Shown here: one piece after another, positions 1-9,494 of the stretch
How the letters are laid out: each line of letters starts with the position of its first letter
Position numbering within the stretch: position 1 is the first letter of the stretch
Assembly (NCBI GenBank): GCA_037127255.1
Contig: JBANSL010000018.1
Location: forward strand, 13,055,175 to 13,119,174
Reading direction: 5' to 3'
DNA length: 64,000 nucleotides
From: Persicaria tinctoria
Lineage: Eukaryota > Streptophyta > Magnoliopsida > Caryophyllales > Polygonaceae
Position numbers and translations under genes: made by a program
Notes under the pieces: generated by a model
Database searches by the model: none
Told to the model about the DNA's origin: nothing
What the model saw: the letters and a program-made list of their open reading frames with translations, nothing else

Positions 1-589
1 ACAGATTATACTATAAGATGCCAGAGTTCACACACTAGTTGATTCATGTAGTGACTCGTACAACCTAATGTCTCCTAACTACCAAGAAGAGCTTTAACGT
101 TCAAGCATGAGGAATCGAAAGATAACCAAGGGCTTGGAATGGTTGATGCTCCAAGCCCTAGTTCTTTACAACTGGTACAACAACCAACATGTTGCACAAT
201 TTCTGGTCATGCCAGTCCATAATGATAGCAATGGCATTGTGATACTCAAGTATGACAGAGGTACAAGGGTTTATACTTTATAGTTCTGCTCAGACTTGCA
301 TCGTTGGCTACACTCCAAAAACCTAATATTATTTGGGGTAGTTCATCGCATTTTAAGGTTCAAATTTATTTCAAATGCCTAACTGCATTAAGTAGTCAAA
401 ATGAGCCAAAAGGCTTGGGTTTGACAGGAAATTGTACCATCATGAAAAATAAGCTTGCCAAATATATCCACAAGTTTTTATCTATGAACAGAACAATGCA
501 GTCATAAAATCTATGCAAAACCAACTACAAGACTAACAAGAGTATTTTCATGTTCTAAAATCAGATTGTACTTAACATATTAATGTTAC
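1..589 (-). other. Intron of the PAS-Raf kinase gene
   Basis: No coding exon is visible on either strand. The donor GTAACA directly follows the exon ending at 590. The next exon, completing the kinase Gly-rich loop, is not in the window. The 67-codon plus-strand frame at 304-507 is unsupported. Confidence 0.6.
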
Positions 590-3051
590 CTTGTCCAATC
601 TGCTCTCCAATTGTTAGATCCTCCCACAAGATTTCATAGTCCAAGCAATCAGTTTCAATGTCCAGTTGTTTCAAAGCACTACTGCTTGTACTTCCACAGC
701 TACTGGCGCTGCTTGTACTGTTCACATTAAATGAAGATGACCATGATCCAGAGGCTTCAGTTGTGCAAGGACGATTACATTCATTGAACTGGTTTTCAGA
801 TTTCATTAAAGGAGATGAGTGATCGTTGTCCTGATCACCCTGCAACCAAGGCCAAGCAAATCTATTGGATCTTGCTTCTGATGATTCTTGCTCGTTCCCC
901 CTCCGGGACCATTGTGTTGTTTTCTTGCCGATCCAAGCCTCTGCTTTAGAGGTAATATTACGGATGGAAGCTTTTCCTTCACTCTCGTCCTCAGAGTCTT
1001 TGCTCAATTTTGCTGGAGACTTGTCAGCAATAACCTGAGAAATTACACCAAAAAGAGATGGAGCAGCATTCCTTCTGGGTGTGCCAGATTCACTGGAATT
1101 AATATCATCCTTATGATCAGAAAGAGCAGCATTAAAGGATCCATGATCAGATTGACGACTATCTCCACTCCCACCTTCACGCTCCACATTATTATCCCCA
1201 GTTTTCAATTTAGACCTCACTTTGTTACCTACTTTGGAAGCCTGTTTCAGGTGTCCAAAAGTCAATGAGATGAGGTACAATTAACAAGAGAAATAAATAA
1301 ATTATATAGCTCACCAAGTCCGTTATTTTTGAAGCAAGTGCAACTTGTAAAGGCTGTTCAGGATCAAGACCAAGCTTGATCGCAACACGGTTTCTGGGCA
1401 AGCTAGAACTGTTATATGTATCAGAACTCTTTGCATCTGGCAAAGAAAATCCCATTTCATGGAATGGTCTTGAATCACTTGATACACATATAACCCCGAT
1501 CAATGAACCATCATCATCATAAAATGGCGTCTCAGTTGCAATCATCACAACTCTCCAGCCCATTTTATTTTTTACAGGGATCTGTCCGGTCCAATTTTCT
1601 CCTAGCATAACCCGGTTAATTATATTGTTTGCTACAGGATAGTCCTTCTCATCTATTAGGAGTTCAAGAACATCCTTGCCCAGAGCTTCTGCTGCGGAAT
1701 AACCATAGAGGTTTTCAGCGGTTCGGTTCCTGCATTATCATTTTATAAGTTGGCAACCAAAAGAACCTCCAGAAGATTTTTTTTGGTAGCTCACCCAGAA
1801 GATTACAACAGAAAAAGAAAAGAAAAGAAAGCAGTTTATTATTTTCTGTATGCCTGCATATGCATTCCATTCAGATACCTGATTTGTTAACCCTACTGAT
1901 CATAAACAAATGTTGAAACCTGCTAGGCATAACTTGCTCACCCTAATCATTGAAAGCTCTAAACAATGAAATCCCAGTCTAACAATCCAAAGAATTATCT
2001 ATGAATAATTTTATTCAGCTTCTTTAAATTCTCCTAAAAAGTTGACAAGTTTATAGATGGCTATTAACATATTATCATAGAAGGGAGATAAACTCATAGA
2101 CCATTGAAGTGGGAGCAGATTGTAGCCAACTGACAGTAAAAAAGGCCTACTGGATAACATGTTTGTGAAGTTAAAAATGCTTAGCACAACTTCTGCCCTA
2201 GCAAGAAGATGCCAATGCCACAAGAAAAACATATGTAAATTAAAACGCTTGTGAAATTCTCTTCCGCCAACTAGGGTTCCACAACTTCTAAATAACCCGT
2301 TTCAGCTTCAACATTTTCTCCAACTCTGAGATAAACTTCATTTCCCCAACCTCCCCGTAACAACCACCATAGAAATGCCAAACAATCACCAAACAAAAAT
2401 GACAGTAGAACAACAAAGCAATTGATTTCATTTCCACAAGGAGCAAACGCAGAAGCTAAAATCTAAGTTGATCTTCTGTCCATTCTCACTAGTGTCCATA
2501 AAAACAGATAACGATTACAGGAACCAAAGAAAAGCAAAGCATTACCAGTAAATGATTCGACGATCGCGATTGAATATATGAACAGATTGCCCCATGGATT
2601 GCAAAATGTTCAAATAATGCCGATCAGTGAACTGAACCACTGCTGGCGAATCCTCCCCAGCCCTAGGGCCGCATAAATTAATCAGAGGCAAGTCTATACT
2701 CCGGCTCTCTCTCTGCAACGGCGAAGACGAATGGCCGAACGACGCGGAGCCTACCTTCCACGAAGCAGCAGAATCCAATCTTCCACTAGAGCTAGAACTA
2801 GCAAGACCACCGCCAACACCACCAGTACCACGTCTCCGGCGACCAGGTCCGGCTGAAGGCAACCTGGAGCGCTGAGGGGAGACGGAATGGGACCTCTGAC
2901 GAGCAGCGACGGCGGCGGCGGCGTTGTTCTCCGAAGAAGATCTCTGGTTTCCAGAGAGCATGAGCCTCGACATCTCTTCCCGGAGATGAGCGTGGCCGGC
3001 TTCCAGGTCCTGGATCTTCCTCAGCAGCTCCTCAGCTGGTGGCGTCTCCAT
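590..3051 (-). CDS. PAS-domain Raf-like protein kinase (MAPKKK), N-terminal part, cut by left edge
   Basis: Three exons are readable on the minus strand: 3051-2546, 1729-1315 and 1241-590, giving about 524 residues in phase. The protein opens with a short coiled-coil-like stretch (ETPPAEELLRKIQDLE), then a Ser/Arg-rich low-complexity region, then a PAS domain (about residues 140-258, with FTDRHYLNILQSMGQ, NRTAENLYGYS and GVICVSSDSRPF). A Ser-rich linker leads to LDYEILWEDLTIGEQIGQG, the start of the Raf-like kinase domain and the first half of its Gly-rich loop. The rest of the kinase must lie left of base 1, because 1-589 reads only as intron. The start at 3051 is preferred over an in-frame Met at 3129 because family members begin with the PPAEELL block. 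The family matches the Arabidopsis PAS-Raf kinases (Raf7-Raf11 type), predicted Ser/Thr signalling kinases. The identification is firm; the exact orthologue is not. Confidence 0.9.
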
Positions 3052-3336
3052 GGAAGCAGCAGGAAAAGCAGAAGAAACCAAAACAAGAAGCTCAACAGCA
3101 CGCAATAGGAAGAGAAGTTTGGAGTTCAACCAGAGAAATCGAGGAGAGGAGAAGATGGAGAAAGGGGAGGAGATAAGATGGAGAAATTCATGGATCTCTC
3201 TGCGAGAGAGGGCGAGCAGTCAATTGGGCATTTGGGTGACCTATGATGAGAGAGAAGCCGAGGAGAGAGAGAACAGCAAAGGTTTCGAAGAGTTGCCTTT
3301 TTCCCTTTTAATTTTTTTTTTTTTTTTTTTTTAATA
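3052..3336 (-). promoter_or_regulatory. 5' leader and proximal promoter of the PAS-Raf kinase gene
   Basis: On the coding strand this is a CT-rich leader (GA-rich on plus, 3150-3290), typical of plant 5' UTRs, with a run of about 21 T at 3312-3332. No TATA box is obvious. A MITE begins at 3337, so the undisturbed promoter is short. Confidence 0.4.
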
Positions 3337-3589
3337 CTTCCCCTTATTCGGCAAAACTTGTCATTTTAACTCTCCACACAACTTTTAACAAAACTAATAA
3401 TTACACTTATTTTTTACAAATTTACCCTCAATTATTACTCTACTTTTTACTTTATCAAAAACTACAACTCACAACACATCAATCAAATCAAGGGCATTTT
3501 AGTAAAGTAGAAGCAAAAATACCTAAAATGACAAGTTTTTCCGAACAAAAACAAAACTCTAAAACGACAAGTTTTGCCGAACGGAGGAG
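3337..3589. mobile_element. Stowaway-like MITE with TA target duplication
   Basis: The ends are inverted copies: TTCGGCAAAACTTGTC near 3347 matches the reverse complement of the sequence near 3566-3581, differing at one or two bases around it. The outer ends run CTTCCCC... and ...GGAGGAG and are flanked by TA on both sides (3335-3336 and 3590-3591). There is no coding capacity. Size and TA duplication fit Tc1/mariner-derived Stowaway MITEs. Confidence 0.7.
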
Positions 3590-3591
3590 TA

Positions 3592-3994
3592 ACTTCCTTT
3601 TAATTTAGAGTAAACTACACATAACCACCCATAAACTATGTAAGTTTTCACCTAATCACCCATAAAATCATAAATTACAGAACACCACCCATAAATTAGA
3701 TTTATTTTCAAAAGATCACTCACCCATTTTGTTTTGTTTGGAAATACTAGAATACCCCTAGCTCAAGTTTATTTCTTTTGAAATGAAAGTCATTGTAAAT
3801 ATTTTCCTATTTAATTTGTCATTTCACTTTGAAAAAAATAAATAAACATTGTAAAACATATATAAATGTCCAAACCAATATACATGCATCAAATTTTTAA
3901 TGTAAAGAGCAGAGATTTCCAATGGCTCTTGTCGGTCTTCTCTTCTTCAAATGTTGAATATGTGAATAGACTCTAAAATAAACTCAAATTATTA
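3592..3994. other. AT-rich intergenic stretch, no gene
   Basis: No coding potential on either strand. The part at 3605-3730 repeats the phrase ACCACCCATAAA three times at roughly 50-base spacing, the look of a dispersed non-coding repeat. No boundaries were found. Confidence 0.4.
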
Positions 3995-4307
3995 CTCCCT
4001 CGGTTTGAAAAAACACGTTATTTAATATTTACACGTGTTTTTAGGATAATAAAACTATAATAACTTCGTTTCTAAATAAGTGACTTTTTACTATTCAATA
4101 TTCATGCACGTATTTTAAGGTAATAAAAAAATATAAAATATTAATTTTTTTTAATAAACTTTTTGTTAAACTTATACAGTACTTATTAACAATAAGTATA
4201 ATATTATTTAAAAAAATTAATTAAAATTTTAATATTTTATACAGTTTTTACCCTCTTAGAAATACGTGTTTGACTTGAAAAAGCCACTTATTTAGAAACG
4301 AAGGGAG
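3995..4307. mobile_element. Two overlapping Stowaway-like MITE copies
   Basis: The outer left end CTCCCTCGGTTTGAAAA (3995) and the right end reading CTCCCTTCGTTTCTAAA on the minus strand (4307) are flanked by TA. A second left terminus, CTTCGTTTCTAAATAAGTG at 4066-4084, is a perfect 19-base inverted match to 4284-4302. This suggests a complete 240-bp copy (4066-4307) beside a truncated left end of a related copy. No coding capacity. Confidence 0.7.
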
Positions 4308-4366
4308 TATAAAATATCCATTTTTTATATATAAAAAAAAAACAATTTCGTACTTATTTACTGTAA

Positions 4367-4629
4367 GGGCTCGTTTGGTTGAATGCGGGAAGTACAATTC
4401 CTGGGAACTTACTTCTCATGAATTGAATTCCCGTGAAATGCACTTCCTGTGAATTGAAAAAAGTTTTTTGGTTGAATCTTTGTTTTTAGTAATATAAATA
4501 GAAAAATAAATAAATTCAAATTAAAAAAGGGTGGAAGTTGAACTTACCTAAGTGAATTTCCTACGATTTGGAGGAATTGAAATTTCTGGAAAATTAAATT
4601 CCTGTATCATTCCGTCAACCAAACACATG
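4367..4629. mobile_element. Small non-autonomous DNA transposon (GTTTGGTTGA termini)
   Basis: The left end GGGCTCGTTTGGTTGA and the reverse complement of the right end (TCATGTGTTTGGTTGACGG) share the core GTTTGGTTGA. The interior repeats GGAATTG/CAATTCC-like words and encodes nothing. The termini resemble PIF/Harbinger Tourist-type MITEs, but the superfamily is uncertain because I could not fix the target duplication. Confidence 0.5.
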
Positions 4630-4799
4630 AATATATGTAATACAACCCTGTCGTTTTATTCTCAAGAAATAAAACAAGATACCACGACAGCGGTCCGGTG
4701 TTAGGTTCAAGAAATGATCAAGATCGTTGGAAGAGTAGTGAGATGAACGGTGATTAGAGAGGAAGTTAGTTGATGGGTTGGCAGCACCTGCGCCTAGGC

Positions 4800-4990
4800 G
4801 TGGCCACGGGTCAGACCCGGCGGGTCGACGGGTTCGACCCGCGGGGTCAAGGGTCGGGGGAGGGCGACCCGGACCCTAACCCGGGATTTCCACGGGTTGG
4901 CGGGTCATCGGGTCGACGGGTTGACCCGGCAGGGTCAGACCCGCCGGGTCGACCCGACGAGTTGGAACCCGGGTTGGACGGGTATGCACT
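4800..4990. repeat. Left subterminal palindromic repeat array of the hAT element
   Basis: Dense copies of GGGTCGACGGGT, GACCCGGC and CGACCCGC-type words in both orientations. Arrays like this are where hAT transposases and BED proteins bind. Confidence 0.75.
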
Positions 4991-5381
4991 TGTTTCGGAC
5001 TTCGGAATCTGAATTGTCGGATCGAATTTGTCGAGAAAGGGAACGGGAATTGAACGCCTATGTGTTTGACAAATATCCTTTCGTGTTCACAAATCATAAC
5101 TTGACTCTTTAGTCTTTATGTACAAAATACAATATGTAATATTACATCTTATAATTTTCAAAACTAAAAAGTCTACAACTTATAACTCTATAAGTTTTAC
5201 AAATTACAAAAAAGTTGTACAATTTTTGTATTAGGGAGTGTTGGGGGGGGGGGGGGGGGGGGAGGAAGAAGGGCTTGAATCGGTTTCCCGACTGCCTACG
5301 TATCCTCCCGGGGGTGAGGAATCAAAGCCCACGTAGTTCTTTTACCTGTATGTCTGAACCCCGACCCGGTTACCTCCTCTT

Positions 5382-7750
5382 CTAGTCTTCTTGATCGTCG
5401 GATCCTCCACCAGCTCCTGAGCCATCTGTGATCGCGCCATCAATGGAGCTCCCAACGGACTCTGTCTCTATTCCGTCATCATCCTCGGAATCAGTCCCCA
5501 AGTTGTTCTTCTGCATCCGCATCTCCGCCTTCTTCCAATATGCAAGGCAAACTTGGGCTTCGAGGTTCTCGGGAAGCAACCTTGATCTCTTTTCCGAATG
5601 AATCTGACCTCCGCGACTGAAAAGCTGCTCGACGGCTACGGTGGAGCAAGGTGCCCCAAGTATTTGTCGGGCGATTACCTGCAACGTCGGGAATCTTTGT
5701 CTTTCGGGACGGCTCCACCACTCAAGGACATCGAAATCTTCCTCTTCATCGCTGAGAAAATCAAAGGTAGTGGACAAATATTCGTCGAGCTCCGAGTGGG
5801 GACTCGACGAAGATCTCGACCTCTTTGACCCAAAGATATCTTGGGCAAGTGCCTTAGTTCTAGCGGTGATGCTGGTTCGTGACCCGCTTGAACTGGAAGG
5901 CACGGGAGGAGGACCGGAGGGCGCTCTATTGCCCGTCGAATATTCAGTATATAATTGTTCTAACAATCCTCTAACTCTAGCAACAATAACTGTAACATTG
6001 CAATCAGGATCATCCACAATTCCTAAAGTCGGATAATAGTTTTCTAAAAACAATTGAACTCCGTTTAATTTATATCTAGGGTCGAAACAACACGCTATAC
6101 GAGGAAAATGTCGGGTATAAATTTGTAATATGCGATCCATTTCTGCCGCATCCCCATAGTTGCTTGGGAAATGGAAGGCGTGTTAACTCCGTCTTGAAGG
6201 GCTATTGCTACGTTCATTGCAATAAAACAAAAAATGTTTGATGTAGGCATGTAAACGTGGGAAAACGTCCGAGTTGCGTCGTAAAAAACTTTGAAAACCT
6301 CCACAACGTCCCGGGCCTGAGTCCACACATCGGCAAATATGTGTGAGTCCGGGATGTGTAGTGTTGCAAAACCGGAAAGAAGTTCCTTGTAAGCGATTGA
6401 ATCGTAAATCATTGTGTAAGTGGAGTTCCACCGAGTGCAAACGTCCTTGGGGAACGTTTTTGGGCGGGTTTGGTGGCTACGACAATAAGCGCCCCATTGC
6501 TGGCGAAGCTGTTTGCTTCGCCAAAGTGCCCGCAAAACAAATCGAATTGGTTCAACAACACCTTGTAAATATAATAAACCATCTTGAACACATGAGTTTA
6601 AAATGTGAGGGGCGCAACAGATGTGGAAAAACTTGCCGCCTATCGCGGGCTGACAGTTTTGGATTAAATCGGGGATAGATGCGGTGTTGGCAGAAGCGTT
6701 GTAAAAACCGATACTAAAAACTCTTTTAGTTAATCTATATTCTTGTAAAACCGTTAAAAGGACACCTGCTATGTTTCGTGCCGTGTGTGCTTCGTCGAAA
6801 ACTCGAAAAGCTAAAACACGTTTGTGCAATTGAAAACGTTGATCAACCCAATGGCAAGTAACACCCATGTAAGAGTGAAGTTGCCAATGGTCGGTCCAAA
6901 TGTCACTACAAATCGAAACATGTAAATCGTGGTTTTTTTGAAAATATTCGATTAATTCATTTTTACGGGTGTTATACCGTCTACGTATTTTCCTCTTAAC
7001 CGTGTTTCGACTAATACCTTGCCATGCAGGTTGAACATTTTGCGTAATAAATTCATTGAAATATAAACGTTGTGAAAAACTATAAGCTAAACCCTCGGCA
7101 GCTATCATTTCCGCATATTGATCATGACAACTACGATAATCATAAGACCATAAACCAGGGGGTTGAGAGGAAGAAGGTGCGTACCCGGTTAGTTGAGTTT
7201 GCCCTTTGGCGAGGCCGAGCTTCTCGGGATGCTTCGAACGGATATGGCGACCGTAGTTCCCATATCCGCCTCCCTTCTTGTGCTTGTAGACCGTGGAGCA
7301 AAAGTTGCACTTGGCGGCGCAACTCGATTCCTCCCAAGCCGGCTCCCTAGGACCCTTCGTGAACTAATACTTGAAAGTAGCGGCTCGAACTTCCGTCGTA
7401 GTAATTGGGTCGCCATCGGCCGGAGTTCCTTGGCTCCCTTCGACGGGGAACCCGGACTCTTGGGTCGGAATCGTCGGAGTTCCGGCTTGGGGGGTGGGGA
7501 TCCCATCGGCCTCGAGCTCGGCCTCCTCCTCCTCCTCGATCTCGTCGACGTGGTCGGCGAGTAGAGCATCATCTCGACGACGTCGGGATCCGCTCGCCGC
7601 CGAGACCGATGCACTTCGACGAAGGCTTGGTGCCGCCGCCGGGTTCGACCCGCCTCCTCCGACACTCGGGGTCGATGAAGATGGGGCTCCACTAACACTC
7701 TTGCGACCCCTAGTAACTCGGTTAGTAACTCGGTTGATGAAACCCGACAT
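5382..7750 (-). pseudogene. hAT transposase (BED finger plus hAT dimerisation domain), broken
   Basis: The frame starting at 7750 encodes a Ser/Arg-rich N terminus, then a BED zinc finger (CNFC ... HIRSKH, about 7300-7220), a central catalytic region (MIAAEGLAYSFSQR... through 6165) and, after a break, the C-terminal part with FDPRYKL and the hAT dimerisation block (LEWWSRPERQRFPTLQVIARQIL...STVAVEQLFSRGG), ending at 5382. Two lesions are visible: an in-frame TAG at 7366-7364 just before the BED finger, and a frameshift near 6120-6165, where the reading moves from the 7108-6095 frame to the 6140-5382 frame. Everything else is readable, so inactivation looks fairly recent. A TATA box lies 118 bp upstream. 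Family identity is clear; activity is unlikely as it stands. Confidence 0.92.
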
Positions 7751-7867
7751 GTTGAATTGAAGAGACTTAGGAGATTACGAGAGACAAGATCGAGCGATTA
7801 TAGAGCGATTAAGATGAGATTAGAGGAGATGAGTGAGGTGTGGGTTGGAATTGGGAGGGAAAGGGGC

Positions 7868-7876
7868 TATTTATAG
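7868..7876 (-). promoter_or_regulatory. TATA box of the hAT transposase
   Basis: Reads CTATAAATA on the minus strand, 118 bp before the transposase ATG, within the context GGCTCTATAAATAGCCCC. Confidence 0.7.
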
Positions 7877-8382
7877 AGCCAAACCGAGCCCTTTCCCTCC
7901 AATGTAGCCGTTGGGCAACAGTCGACCCGACAGGTCGACCGTTGGAAATGTAGCAGTTGCCCTCGATTCAATTTTTTTTTTTTTTTTTTTTTAAGTTGCA
8001 CTTGGGTGGTGTTTGGCTACTAGTTAACTAGCTTAACTTTTAATTAAATTTATATGTTAAGTTTCCAATATATTTTATGTAGATTTTTATTTTTTGAACA
8101 TTTTAAATGTAATATATAATGTTTAGGTAATTTTTTCTAAGTTGTTAGGTAATTAGTAAAAACATTATCGTATAAAACAATATTCTTTGAATCATTCAAA
8201 CACAAGTTTATTGCAAACCGAAAGACGAATACACGTTTACAAATCACGACTCGCATTCACCGATTCACATAACATAACATAATAACATAAAAACGTAAAA
8301 CATAAAACATAAACTTACTACATTACTACAATACTCACTAGTCACTACTTATTATTAAGACTTAGGACATAGGAATAATATA

Positions 8383-8643
8383 CTAGTTTTTACCACCACT
8401 CGTTCCACTCGAGCCCGAAGCGCCATCGTTCTTTATCTTCTCGGGGTGCTTGTTGGTGATGTGAGACTTCAAATTACCATGGCCAAGGTTATTCCGCATC
8501 TTGTACCTTTTAGCACAATGACGACAAACGGCTACGAATGATCGATCGGCTTGCACATCCGCCTTATCGTAGTGATGTTGAAACAACGCCTCTTTGAGGT
8601 TGTCACCGGACATGATTACAACGTACGAGCTTCTGAAAATCAA
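8383..8643 (-). CDS. Small stand-alone BED zinc-finger protein inside the hAT element
   Basis: An intact 86-codon frame (or 76 codons from the Met at 8613) encodes a single BED-type finger: CRHC, then a basic stretch KRYKMRNNLGHGNLKSH, then HITNKHPEK. The transposase finger in the same element has the same C-x2-C and H-x4-H pattern and the same KHPEK tail, so the two fingers are probably related. The rest is a short acidic lead-in and a Gly/Ser tail, with no catalytic domain. A TATA box (8695-8703) lies about 52 bp upstream. BED fingers bind DNA, so it could bind the element's subterminal repeats as a helper or repressor; that is inference. It could also be a remnant of a duplicated transposase 5' end. 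Confidence 0.7.
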   Translation of the reverse strand: MIFRSSYVVIMSGDNLKEALFQHHYDKADVQADRSFVAVCRHCAKRYKMRNNLGHGNLKSHITNKHPEKIKNDGASGSSGTSGGKN

Positions 8644-8694
8644 ATTGATAGGTGATTGATGGATTGGATGAGATTTGTGATAGGAGGAGTCGGG

Positions 8695-8703
8695 TATTTA
8701 TAG
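8695..8703 (-). promoter_or_regulatory. TATA box of the small BED gene
   Basis: Reads CTATAAATA on the minus strand, identical to the transposase TATA box. A TAGCCGTT word lies just upstream in both promoters (near 7911 and 8716), which suggests one promoter is a copy of the other. Confidence 0.65.
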
Positions 8704-8794
8704 CCCCGAGTCTACTAGCCGTTACAACGGCTATATTTTAAAAAAAAACACCTCCGACCTGTGGGCCCCACCACCAACGGATAGTTTTTTAAAA

Positions 8795-8912
8795 TAGGGC
8801 GATCCGGCGGGTCGACCCAGCGGGTCACGGATCTCCCGACCCTAACCCTAACCCGCTACCCGTCCCTACCCGCCAACCCGGACCCGGCGGGTCACGGGTT
8901 GACCCGTAACCC
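8795..8912. repeat. Right subterminal palindromic repeat array of the hAT element
   Basis: Same vocabulary as the left array (GGCGGGTCGACCCAGCGG, CCCGACCCTAACCC, GACCCGGCGGGTCACGGG). A further isolated copy (GTCGACCCGACAGGTCGACC) lies at 7921, near the transposase promoter. Confidence 0.7.
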
Positions 8913-8933
8913 GTGGCCACGCCTACCTGCGCC

Positions 8934-9494
8934 ATTGTATATATCTAATACAGAGTACAATAAAGCCATCCGCCATTGTATCCTCGTTACATTTTCCACT
9001 CCTTTTACCTTGTTTTCGTGCATTCTCACCGGTTCTGTCAATTTTTATGCCCATATGAACCGTAATGCAGTAAGTAGTAGTAGAGTACGAAAAAACTAAA
9101 GAAAGACGCGTCTTATTGATCAGTAAAATGCTACAAAGCTGATATTACAGTTCAACGGAAAACTATTATTCATTTCAAAATGCTAAAAAGGAATGGCTAC
9201 CATCAGCAACCAAGGACCATTACATCGGAAGAAGCCTTCAACACGAGTGATACCATGGATGTAAGCAGACAGACCAGCATCTTGGTAGTTGGTGGTTGCA
9301 GAAGACTTCGTTCATCGTCTTTTTACTTCTAACTTACAAAATGTATGCAAAGCAGCTAATGGTTTGAGGTACAAAAGACAATCCTAGTCTTAATGATTTC
9401 AGAACAACTCAATAGCTTGCAAGTGCTGAGAATTACAGTGGTAAAGGAAAAATGCTTACTGAGAGCAAGTCTGGAATTTGTCAGATGAAGCACA
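8934..9494 (-). other. 3' UTR and downstream flank of ACLB
   Basis: Non-coding sequence between the ACLB stop and the hAT target duplication. No repeats or other gene seen. The hAT inserted only about 560 bp past the ACLB stop codon. Confidence 0.5.

Larger units (their letters stand above)
4795..8925 (-). mobile_element. hAT-superfamily DNA transposon, 4131 bp, complete ends
   Basis: The element begins TAGGCGTGGCCACGGGT and ends with its exact reverse complement, so the terminal inverted repeats match over 17 bases. It is flanked by identical 8-bp duplications CCTGCGCC (4787-4794 and 8926-8933), the hAT signature. Inside, on the minus strand, are a small BED zinc-finger gene (8643-8383) and a broken hAT transposase (7750-5382). 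Both subterminal regions are packed with GGGTCGACCCG-like words. It sits in the intergenic space between ACLB and the PAS-Raf kinase gene. Confidence 0.95.

Noticed and set aside
3052..3129. In-frame upstream Met giving the PAS kinase a hydrophobic signal-like N terminus
   Set aside because: Family members begin with the PPAEELL block just after the Met at 3051, and the upstream part lies in the likely 5' UTR.
6095..6165. C-terminal tail of the 337-codon transposase frame ending at 6095
   Set aside because: The family-like reading continues in the other frame, so this tail is the product of the frameshift.
7193..7760. Long plus-strand frames opposite the hAT transposase N terminus
   Set aside because: They are antisense shadows of a GC-rich, Arg/Ser-rich coding region and contain no domain.
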